Notes under the pieces: model-generated
What the model was told of the DNA's origin: nothing
Databases searched by the model: none
Seen by the model: only the letters and a program-made list of their open reading frames with translations
Shown here: positions 15,735 through 20,243 of the stretch, in pieces
Numbering within the stretch: position 1 is the first letter of the stretch
How the letters are laid out: each line of letters starts with the position of its first letter
Position numbers and translations under genes: made by a program
IMG/VR virus record: IMGVR_UViG_3300037070_002162
Span: 1 to 20,243 of that record
DNA length: 20,243 bases
Direction: 5' to 3' (one strand)
Source of the DNA: a virus

Positions 15735-16157
15735 TCAACGTTTCTTCTTGCGTTTGGCTTTGGCCCGTGATACGGTAGCCTCAGTAGATGGGGTCACGCC
15801 GGAAGGCGGGCCTCTTTTTCTATTACGCTGCTTGCTTGCTGCTTTGGTAGCCTTGACCAACGCCACCACATCATCCCACGCGTACTCCATAGCCAGTACG
15901 ACCGCTTCCTCCTTCTTATCCCCCAGCAGGTAGTCAAGCCCCGCCCGAGCTAACACCATATGCACAAACTCATGCCAAAGCACCTGGACGGCCAGGTCCT
16001 CGTTCTGGATCTTGTCAGAAACTCCAATCATTTGCGAACTGGCGTCCGAGAATCCGAAGTCCCCGTCGCCCTTCGCAAAGTCTTCAGCCGTCTGGAGGTG
16101 CTCGGGTCGACTGACCTCGAACACGGCCCCGGTAATGGTAATTTCCTTGGGAATCAT
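15735..16157 (-). CDS. HExxH zinc metallopeptidase-like phage protein
   Basis: A 140-residue protein with HEFVH at residues 62-66 inside a hydrophobic helix (VLWHEFVHMVLARAG), the zinc and catalytic signature of many metallopeptidases. A downstream EE pair (about 84-85, DKKEEAVVLAMEYAW) could give the third zinc ligand. The N-terminus is strand-like (KEITITGAVFEVSRPEHLQ). The last 30 residues are very basic and disordered (ends AKAKRKKKR), which could bind DNA. The start overlaps the upstream stop as ATGA. Its place beside the terminase genes makes a role in capsid maturation or in trimming a host/phage protein conceivable, but no target can be named. Loss of activity cannot be excluded. Confidence 0.65.
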   Translation of the reverse strand: MIPKEITITGAVFEVSRPEHLQTAEDFAKGDGDFGFSDASSQMIGVSDKIQNEDLAVQVLWHEFVHMVLARAGLDYLLGDKKEEAVVLAMEYAWDDVVALVKATKAASKQRNRKRGPPSGVTPSTEATVSRAKAKRKKKR

Positions 16158-16657
16158 ACCGGCTTGCCTCCAGGAGTGAGCCCCAGCTTCTTCCGCGCCT
16201 CGACCAGCTGTCGATCGACGTCGTGCTCGGGCATTTCGTTGAGATCTCGGTCCAAGAACTTGACTTCCTTGGTCTTTGCTGGGAAAGCGTTGGCCAGGAT
16301 CAGCAATAGCTCAGCAGCCTTGAGCCGATCCTTCGTTGCCGTCGCTCCGTCTTCGCCGAGAGCGACGTCCCGAAGGACGGCAAGGGCCGCTTCCTTGAGC
16401 GCCTGCACCTTGATGCCAAAAGCGTCCCGCTCGTACAGCCAGGAGGCGAATTCGGCGTCCTTGAGCCAGTCCAAGACCCGCCGGGTGCCACACGCCACCC
16501 CCAGCTCGTCCTGGGTGAGGGTTTCGATGCCCACCAGCCCCTTGCGGGCGTCCAACCAGGCGTAAAGCTTGGCCTTGGCGGTCGCGTGGGCCTCGGTGGG
16601 CTCAAATACCCCGGCCCCAACCAACATTTCGAAGGCAGACTGACGATCAGACGACAC
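16154..16657 (-). CDS. Probable terminase small subunit
   Basis: A 167-residue, mostly helical protein starting at GTG with GGAGG 6 bases upstream. Residues about 44-72 (ETLTQDELGVACGTRRVLDW, then LKDAEFASWL) read like the helix-turn-helix of small terminases, in which a recognition helix is followed by a 'W..D.EF..W' pattern. A helical oligomerisation-like segment follows (ALKEAALAVLRDVALGEDGA; AAELLLILANA), then a charged C-terminus. It overlaps the upstream gene's stop by 11 bases. Normally the small subunit recognises the packaging start site and sits near the large subunit; here about 1.5 kb and four genes lie between. The call rests on pattern and operon context. Confidence 0.5.
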   Translation of the reverse strand: MSSDRQSAFEMLVGAGVFEPTEAHATAKAKLYAWLDARKGLVGIETLTQDELGVACGTRRVLDWLKDAEFASWLYERDAFGIKVQALKEAALAVLRDVALGEDGATATKDRLKAAELLLILANAFPAKTKEVKFLDRDLNEMPEHDVDRQLVEARKKLGLTPGGKPV

Positions 16658-16949
16658 GTTCGGCCTCCAACGGCTCGTTTGGGCCCACCAACAGCCCGTA
16701 GCCGGGGGGTGGGACTGGCTTGGCGACGAAATACGTCCCGTGGTAGTGCATCAGGGGCAGCAAACCCAGGTCCCGGAGGCGCACCAGGGCGTCCCGGAGG
16801 TCCTCGGACCGGGTTTGCAGCTCGCGACTGACCGGTCCGGTCGGTACGGTGATGGATCCATCCCCGTGGCGGGTGATCCAGTCGAAACGGCCGTACAACA
16901 GCACCGTCAGTAGGTGGTAGGGCAGCCGGGCGGGGCGGGCAGCACGCAT
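16647..16949 (-). CDS. Possible winged-helix DNA-binding protein
   Basis: A 100-residue protein from the ATG at 16949 (MRAARPARLPYHLLTVLLYG). Residues about 14-65 give a helix, a strand-bearing segment (GSITVPTGPVSRELQTRSED) and a helix LRDALVRLRDLGLL, then a two-strand wing-like end (LPLMHYHGTYFVAKP), the order expected of a winged helix-turn-helix as in phage replication-initiator or regulator domains. A TTG start 24 codons earlier is possible but has no ribosome site. It is the first gene after the control region with the promoter-like sequence, so it could regulate this operon. The assignment is tentative. Confidence 0.5.
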   Translation of the reverse strand: MRAARPARLPYHLLTVLLYGRFDWITRHGDGSITVPTGPVSRELQTRSEDLRDALVRLRDLGLLPLMHYHGTYFVAKPVPPPGYGLLVGPNEPLEAERVV

Positions 16950-16991
16950 TGTAGGGGGTACTCCGGGCCAGGAATGGCCTGATCTGAGGTA

Positions 16992-17021
16992 AAGATACCT
17001 TGAGTTGGGTCCGTTTGGCAA
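16992..17021 (-). promoter_or_regulatory. Putative sigma70-like promoter for the leftward operon
   Basis: On the minus strand TTGCCA (17021-17016) and TATCTT (16997-16992) are separated by 18 bases, a fair -35/-10 match. It lies about 43 bases before the ATG of the winged-helix-like gene, downstream of the G/C-tract region. Not supported by any experiment; the -10 differs from consensus at two positions. Confidence 0.4.
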
Positions 17022-17031
17022 GCGGAAAATA

Positions 17032-17130
17032 CCCCCGTCAGTGTTTTTGGGGGGTTAGGGGCCAAAATCCCCCCAATTCCGTCAGTGTGAAGCCCCAAGT
17101 TAAGGGGGGAGGTGGGGTGGTGTCCCCCAC
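17032..17130. repeat. G/C-tract region with duplicated 10-mer and inverted repeat
   Basis: The 10-mer CCGTCAGTGT occurs at 17035-17044 and 17079-17088 (44 bases apart). Between them is a perfect 8-bp inverted repeat, TTGGGGGG (17047-17054) and CCCCCCAA (17069-17076). More G-runs follow at about 17105-17117, then a GTGGGG/CCCCAC stem. No gene is seen in the 287 bases from 16950 to 17236, so this is probably the control region of the leftward genes: operators, a terminator, or both. Confidence 0.55.
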
Positions 17131-17236
17131 TTGTCGGGCAGTAGTCGGTAGCGGCTGTTTGGTGGGACGCCTACGGGCCTTTCGCGCGTTAGGCGTGTGT
17201 GGTGGATATATGAGGTTGAGGAACTATCGTGCTTGC

Positions 17237-17326
17237 TTACCAGTCGTACTCACTTGCTTCGGTCGGCACGATCGGCTCTGATTCCCTACCTGCCCAATCG
17301 TCCGGCCAGTCGTCTAGGTCATTCAT
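17237..17326 (-). CDS. Tiny acidic ORF (29 residues)
   Basis: From the ATG at 17326, preceded by GGGGAGGA with 4 to 5 bases of spacing, the frame reads MNDLDDWPDDWAGRESEPIV and ends ASEYDW. The product is very acidic with repeated DDW. The same frame is open further upstream and has another ATG at 17407 (56 residues, overlapping the zinc-ribbon gene by 35 bases) but with a poor ribosome site. Small acidic phage proteins are often DNA mimics or host-protein inhibitors; no such function can be shown here. It is too short for a homology call by eye. Confidence 0.45.
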   Translation of the reverse strand: MNDLDDWPDDWAGRESEPIVPTEASEYDW

Positions 17327-17372
17327 TCCGTCCTCCCCATCAAAGGTCTTATCGGCATTTCGCGCCAAACCT

Positions 17373-17657
17373 TTAGCGGATTCTGTAATCCCGCTTAACG
17401 CTTGCATTATTCCGGGCCCGGTCCGCCGCGATCCTGGCGTCCCGCACCTTGTTCGCTTGCTCGATCGTTCGCCAGTAGAGTGAATCCGTCTCCGTTGCTG
17501 TCGGCTTCGGTGCTTCGTCCGTCGGCGCTTTGGGCGCTAGTGGTACTACTGGCGCTAGTGGCCGGTCCGACAGTCGCCGACTGGCCAGGGCCCCGCACGG
17601 CTCGCATACCCGTCCGAACGGTCCACACTGGCGCACGTTGCAGATAGGGCATATCAT
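17373..17657 (-). CDS. Small zinc-ribbon-like protein
   Basis: A 94-residue protein. The N-terminus carries CPIC (residues 3-6), a further Cys at 11, then CEPCG (about 18-22), an arrangement of paired cysteines typical of a zinc ribbon. A Pro/Ala-rich linker spans about 33-55, and a charged helix follows (YWRTIEQANKVRDARIAADR) with a basic end. The ATG overlaps the stop of the upstream gene as ATGA. Likely a nucleic-acid- or protein-binding accessory factor; the exact family is not recognised. Small zinc-ribbon proteins of this kind are also met in HNH-type nucleases, but no HNH motif is present. Confidence 0.6.
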   Translation of the reverse strand: MICPICNVRQCGPFGRVCEPCGALASRRLSDRPLAPVVPLAPKAPTDEAPKPTATETDSLYWRTIEQANKVRDARIAADRARNNASVKRDYRIR

Positions 17658-17980
17658 GCTTGGTTACCTCGCGCTTGACGGCGCAAAGCGCGTGCCGCTG
17701 CCGCTTCCGCCCGACGCTGCCGGCCACGTTCCCGGCGCTCTACCAGCGCTGCTTCATCGTCCCGTTCGGCGTCCACATGGCGCTGGGCCCGGTCCGCCGC
17801 CTTGCATTCCACGGTGTCCGCCCTGCGGATACCGTAGTCCTGATCCCGCTTAGACAGCTTGCCGGCAGTCACGTCGACGTTCAACGGCCGATCATTCGAC
17901 GTTTTCTTGCCTGCCACGGACCTTTCATACTTGAGAGTTTCGAGACCACGATCATTAACGTCGACTTTCCATCGTCCCAT
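17654..17980 (-). CDS. Hypothetical charged phage protein
   Basis: A 108-residue protein. The first half (MGRWKVDVNDRGLETLKYER, then VAGKKTSNDRPLNVDVTAGK) is mixed; the second half is a long Arg/Glu/Ala-rich helix (DRAQRHVDAERDDEAALVER, RRERGRQRRAEAAAARALRR) that may form a coiled coil or bind nucleic acid. AAAGG lies 8 bases before the ATG. It begins 42 bases downstream of the tRNA and couples to the zinc-ribbon gene. Not recognised. Confidence 0.6.
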   Translation of the reverse strand: MGRWKVDVNDRGLETLKYERSVAGKKTSNDRPLNVDVTAGKLSKRDQDYGIRRADTVECKAADRAQRHVDAERDDEAALVERRERGRQRRAEAAAARALRRQARGNQA

Positions 17981-18022
17981 AATTCAGCCTTTCATATGCG
18001 ACAGTTTACAACTTCGCAAGGT

Positions 18023-18108
18023 TGGTGGATCGGGTAGGATTCGAACCTACAAAGCCTTTCGGCGCCTGGTTTACAGCCAGGTGGGTTAAACCATTCCCCC
18101 ACCGATCC
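18023..18108 (-). tRNA. tRNA-Tyr (GUA), class II with long variable arm
   Basis: Acceptor stem GGATCGG/CCGATCC is perfect, followed by discriminator A and an encoded CCA. The anticodon arm is CCTGG, loop CTGTAAA, CCAGG, with anticodon GTA (18074-18072). The variable arm folds as GCC-GAAA-GGC, as expected of bacterial Tyr tRNAs. The T arm is GTAGG, TTCGAAT, CCTAC. It is the first element of the leftward cluster, 42 bases before the next gene. Length is 86 bases including CCA. Confidence 0.95.
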
Positions 18109-18419
18109 GATTCCCTTCCTTGCAATCGCCGTGCCGCGCCCACCGTGCGGCGTTCCCGCCACATTTGCCAACGATTCCCACTCGGCACGCTACTTGCAGG
18201 ACTGTTCACGGTTTGGTGGGGGTGTCAATTCGCCCAAGCTCGCGGATCCGCTCGCCAATCGTCCGGTTTCGGACTTTCGCCTACATAATCATTGGTCGAT
18301 TCGGGGGTCGGACCGCGGTCCGCTCGATCGGCCGAAACTGCCAGTCATTTCGCGCCTATCGACGGGACGCGGTCCGTTGGCATCAAGCTTGCTTTATAGG
18401 TCTTCGTCAGGTGAAACGG

Positions 18420-18453
18420 ACTGGCCGAAAGGCGGAGTCAACTGGCCGGAAGG
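18420..18453. repeat. Two-copy repeat ACTGGCCGRAAGG, 21 bases apart
   Basis: ACTGGCCGAAAGG starts at 18420 and ACTGGCCGGAAGG at 18441, one mismatch, two helical turns apart. The 8-base core ACTGGCCG appears again at 18580. The first copy can fold as GCC-GAAA-GGC with a GNRA tetraloop. It may be an operator or iteron-like site. Confidence 0.5.
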
Positions 18454-18790
18454 AATCCCGTCAACAATCCCGACCCTGCATAGTCGTTAACTGTCGCAAC
18501 TGCTTGTAGGGATCGGCCGACCGATTGCCGCAGACACACAGTCAACAAAGGCTGTCTGATTCAGCGCTTCGGGACATACACTGGCCGATCGGGGATTGCA
18601 AACGGTATCGCCTATCAAAGGGGTAGATACCTGACCGTTGGGAGTACTGACCGCGCACCGACCGAACGAGGTTCCGGAGTCAGAGGTGACTTGGAATTGA
18701 AGTAGGCACGGCCACGCCAGAAGGACCAACTTGAGCGCACCGGGGGAGAAACCGGCGCTGACAATTGGCTTAATGCAATCCTCCACTGTC

Positions 18791-18840
18791 CGCCCGAAGG
18801 GGCGCCCGGACTATACGTCCGGCCGGCACATTCGTGCCGG
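18791..18840. other. Three back-to-back perfect hairpins
   Basis: CGCCC-GAAG-GGGCG (18791-18804), CCGGAC-TATAC-GTCCGG (18806-18822) and CCGGCAC-ATTC-GTGCCGG (18823-18840) follow one another with only one base between the first two. All stems are perfect, so both strands would fold. A possible closing stem is ATCCT (about 18777) with AGGAT (about 18855). There is no T-run, so it is not a simple terminator. Confidence 0.65.
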
Positions 18841-18967
18841 GATGATTCCGATTAAGGATGAAACAGTATGTTGTATTGTCCAACATTTTCATGGTTCGAT
18901 TCACGCGGTAAACAACACACACTGACCGGAGAATGGTCGCTGTGGGTCCTTGGATTGGGGGAGCTTG

Positions 18968-19336
18968 ATGTATAACTCTGAGGGCTTGATTGGCCTGGTG
19001 ATCCAGGCTGTTGAGCTGTCTCCAGACAAAGAGACTCTGACTTTGTTTGGAGCCGGCGGCGTGCCGCTCGGACGGCTGGTCACTACCGGAGATTGCTGCT
19101 CACACTCCTGGATCGAGCACGTCGAGGGAGAGGAGCACCTGCTGGGGCAGCCCATTCGGCGGGTCGAGGAAGTCTATCTAAGTAGGCAAGATCACCCGGA
19201 GTTTGACTGCCTGCAGTCCTACTCGTTCAAGATCTGGACGGATCGTGGGATCTGCGACATCGAATTCCGCAACTCATCTAACGGATACTATGGCGGGGAG
19301 ATTGAATTCCATGCGGCTGAAAGCACTGACGGCTGA
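18968..19336 (+). CDS. Small conserved phage protein with a DCCS motif (DUF7448-like)
   Basis: A 122-residue protein from the ATG at 18968, with GGGGGAG 4 bases upstream; a TTG six codons earlier is less likely. The start MYNSEGLIGLVIQAVELSPD leads to a core containing TTGDCCSHSWIEHVEG, a motif I associate with small phage proteins of the DUF7448 type, then SYSFKIWTDRGICDIEFRNS and YYGGEIEF near the end. It looks like a compact beta-rich domain. It is the first gene of the rightward set. The function of the family is not known to me, so only the family resemblance is offered. Confidence 0.7.
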   Translation: MYNSEGLIGLVIQAVELSPDKETLTLFGAGGVPLGRLVTTGDCCSHSWIEHVEGEEHLLGQPIRRVEEVYLSRQDHPEFDCLQSYSFKIWTDRGICDIEFRNSSNGYYGGEIEFHAAESTDG

Positions 19337-19505
19337 CCTGGCCGACGGAGAAGTACAGGCCTTGTACTACGGCCTGGCCGAGTCGATCGGCGACGGGACG
19401 GGCGACGGCGAACGCCTGTTAGAGGATCTACATACCGAACTAACGCCGTTGGGCTGGACGTTCCAGTCCGGACGAGCCTATCCACCCGGACCGGAGGGAG
19501 AATGA
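19311..19505 (+). CDS. Hypothetical small phage protein
   Basis: A 64-residue protein, MRLKALTADLADGEVQALYY to PPGPEGE, beginning inside the last 26 bases of the preceding gene in another frame. GGGGAG stands about 11 bases upstream, rather far, so coupling to the previous gene probably helps. It looks like a helical, acidic protein with a Trp/Phe-rich C-terminal third. Not recognised. Its stop overlaps the next start as ATGA, a sign of a genuine operon member. Confidence 0.6.
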   Translation: MRLKALTADLADGEVQALYYGLAESIGDGTGDGERLLEDLHTELTPLGWTFQSGRAYPPGPEGE

Positions 19506-19654
19506 AACATTTCCTGGACTTCACGATCTTCGTGATCGGCGCCGGCTTGTACGTCGCCGCCGTGCTGGGGCAGGCGTGGGCCTTGCCGACGCTAGCCTGG
19601 CTGGCGTTCTACCTAGGATTCATGCACATAATCAATCCTTATGTCCACAACTAA
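19502..19654 (+). CDS. Tiny two-span membrane protein (50 residues)
   Basis: MKHFLDFTIFVIGAGLYVAA and the rest form two hydrophobic segments (about 4-22 and 28-44) with a Pro between them and a short polar end (NPYVHN). The ATG overlaps the preceding stop as ATGA, and GGAGGGAG just upstream gives a strong ribosome site. Probably an inner-membrane protein of the early phage set; exclusion or host-membrane roles are common for such genes, but none is shown. It ends 15 bases before the three-way-junction element. Confidence 0.7.
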   Translation: MKHFLDFTIFVIGAGLYVAAVLGQAWALPTLAWLAFYLGFMHIINPYVHN

Positions 19655-19669
19655 GCCTGTTGGGGGAGC

Positions 19670-19723
19670 GCGAGGGGGGCCGGGCAATGCCCGGCGCGGG
19701 GACTTTGTCCCCGTCCCTCTCGC
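19670..19723 (+). other. Compact three-way-junction structure (candidate structured RNA)
   Basis: An outer stem pairs 19670-19678 with 19715-19723 (9 bp). Inside are two perfect 7-bp hairpins, GCCGGGC-AAT-GCCCGGC (19679-19695) and CGGGGAC-TTT-GTCCCCG (19697-19713). Only one base at 19696 and one at 19714 are left unpaired at the junction. The single non-Watson-Crick pair is G19675 with T19718, which is allowed as G-U only in a plus-strand RNA. The element lies between two rightward genes, so plus-strand transcription is expected. Confidence 0.6.
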
Positions 19724-19747
19724 CATGGCTCGACTGAAAGGAGAGGC

Positions 19748-20071
19748 ATGCTGAAGCTTGAAGTCGGTAAGACATATGTGGATGGGGCAGGCACACAATG
19801 GAGGTGCTTGGCCACCGACCGAAATGGCGGACCATATACCCGATGTGTCATGCTCGCGAAGTCCGGAGCAATACAATACAGCAACATTCATGGTGTTTAT
19901 TGTGGTAATCCCACCTCCGCGGACATGGTTCGCGAGTGGGTCGAGCCCCGCGAGTGGGACATGTGGGTCCATCCAACCGGACATCCCTTCATCAACTCTG
20001 AACACCACAACGAGCAGAACAACCGCGCGATGGGCTGGACCCTAATCAAGGTGCGGGAGATCTTCGAATGA
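19748..20071 (+). CDS. Hypothetical small phage protein
   Basis: A 107-residue protein with GGAG 5 bases before the ATG. It starts MLKLEVGKTYVDGAGTQWRC, a strand-rich N-terminal domain of the kind common in small phage proteins of unknown role, then has Cys at about 20, 33 and 52, and a Trp/His-rich C-terminal part (WVEPREWDMWVHPTGHPFIN). It follows the structured element closely. Its stop overlaps the next start as ATGA. Not recognised; no enzymatic motif is seen. Confidence 0.7.
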   Translation: MLKLEVGKTYVDGAGTQWRCLATDRNGGPYTRCVMLAKSGAIQYSNIHGVYCGNPTSADMVREWVEPREWDMWVHPTGHPFINSEHHNEQNNRAMGWTLIKVREIFE

Positions 20072-20243
20072 AACAGGTAGTCGAAGAAGATACTATAGGC
20101 CGTGATATGCGACGATACGTGACGCAGTATGGCCTGACTGCTCTTCTGGATCGCCTAGGGTATGTCTGTCTGGCCTTGTCTGCTCAGTATGAACAAGACC
20201 CTGTACTAAAGGCGATGTGGCAAGCTCGTGCTGTGTCCGTCAG
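20068..20243 (+). CDS. Hypothetical phage protein, truncated by the window edge
   Basis: The frame starts at ATG 20068, overlapping the preceding stop as ATGA, and stays open to the right edge. The visible part reads MKQVVEEDTIGRDMRRYVTQ, then YGLTALLDRLGYVCLALSAQ, and looks helical, with a Leu/Ala-rich middle. It is the last gene of the rightward set in view. Too little is present for a family call. Confidence 0.6.
   Translation, partial: MKQVVEEDTIGRDMRRYVTQYGLTALLDRLGYVCLALSAQYEQDPVLKAMWQARAVSV

Larger units (their letters stand above)
18109..18967. other. Divergent intergenic region, palindrome-rich, no convincing gene
   Basis: About 860 bases between the leftward tRNA and the rightward genes. 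The open frames present lack ribosome sites and look non-coding; a 99-residue minus-strand frame (18487-18786, GTG start) is the best but unsupported. It holds a perfect 14-base palindrome CGGACCGCGGTCCG (18309-18322), a small stem ATCGG-CCGA-CCGAT (18512-18525), the motif ATCGGCCGA twice (18327, 18512) and three consecutive hairpins near 18791-18840. It is likely a control region with promoters for both directions and perhaps a structured RNA or replication element, but no clear promoter was found. Confidence 0.6.

Noticed and set aside
16950-17021. 24-codon extension of the winged-helix-like protein from TTG at 17021
   Set aside because: No ribosome site, and the extension would cover the predicted promoter.
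17291-18270. A 12-base match (CCAATCGTCCGG) near 17294 and 18255 as a possible att or repeat pair
   Set aside because: A match of this length is expected by chance in a window of this size and has no further similarity.
18487-18786. 99-residue minus-strand frame (GTG start) in the intergenic region, with a hydrophobic stretch and several Cys
   Set aside because: No Shine-Dalgarno sequence, rare start, no recognisable family; kept only as a possibility within the intergenic entry.
19725-19754. Nine-codon frame (MARLKGEAC) overlapping the start of the next gene, as a possible leader peptide
   Set aside because: No ribosome site; the flanking three-way junction would hide its start.
1-20243. 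CRISPR arrays, insertion sequences, integrase or lysogeny genes
   Set aside because: No regularly spaced repeats, transposase motifs, or integrase or repressor of the classic types were seen on either strand.

Overview
The window is a piece of a tailed (Caudovirales-type) bacteriophage genome, GC-rich and very tightly packed. Most genes run leftward on the minus strand and form a virion morphogenesis operon of short-tailed (podovirus-like) layout. It runs from a probable small terminase subunit through the large terminase, portal, scaffold, major capsid protein, a sugar-binding-like virion protein and a 1303-residue tail fibre to a tail adaptor and a probable tail nozzle/stopper that leaves the window on the left. 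No tape-measure or major tail-tube gene lies between head and adaptor, which is why a short tail is inferred. Nothing in the sequence fixes the host. A GC-rich bacterium is likely from composition, and a lipobox protein and a YadA-head-like fibre fit a host with an envelope, but this is inference.

Layout, right to left on the minus strand: a complete class II tRNA-Tyr with encoded CCA (18023-18108); two small genes coupled by an ATGA overlap, the second a zinc-ribbon protein; a tiny acidic ORF; a G/C-tract-rich control region with a plausible sigma70-like promoter and a repeated 10-mer (about 16990-17130); a possible winged-helix protein; a probable small terminase; an HExxH metallopeptidase-like protein; two tandem paralogous virion-like proteins; a CxxC mini-protein; the large terminase; a 49-codon membrane ORF; portal; scaffold; capsid; a strong terminator (8499-8529); a lectin-like protein; the fibre; a lipoprotein; a small proline-rich acidic protein; a coiled-coil plus membrane-anchor protein (XhlA-like); an acidic protein with an apparent -1 frameshift extension; the adaptor; and the partial nozzle. 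Most junctions overlap by 1 to 4 bases (ATGA, TGATG or TAATG), so translation is largely coupled.

A stretch of about 860 bases (18109-18967) has no convincing gene but holds many palindromes, a 21-bp-spaced repeat and a run of three back-to-back perfect hairpins. It separates the leftward operon from a rightward set of small genes (18968 to the right edge) that look like early/accessory phage genes. Between two of these is a very compact predicted three-way junction (19670-19723).

The items most worth following up are: the CCCAAAG slippery site at 1944-1950 that would fuse two ORFs into one 143-residue protein; the three-way-junction element; the hairpin run in the divergent intergenic region; the tandem duplicated virion genes; and the hidden 49-codon membrane ORF between terminase and portal. 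All functional calls come from motif reading and memory of families, not from a database search.
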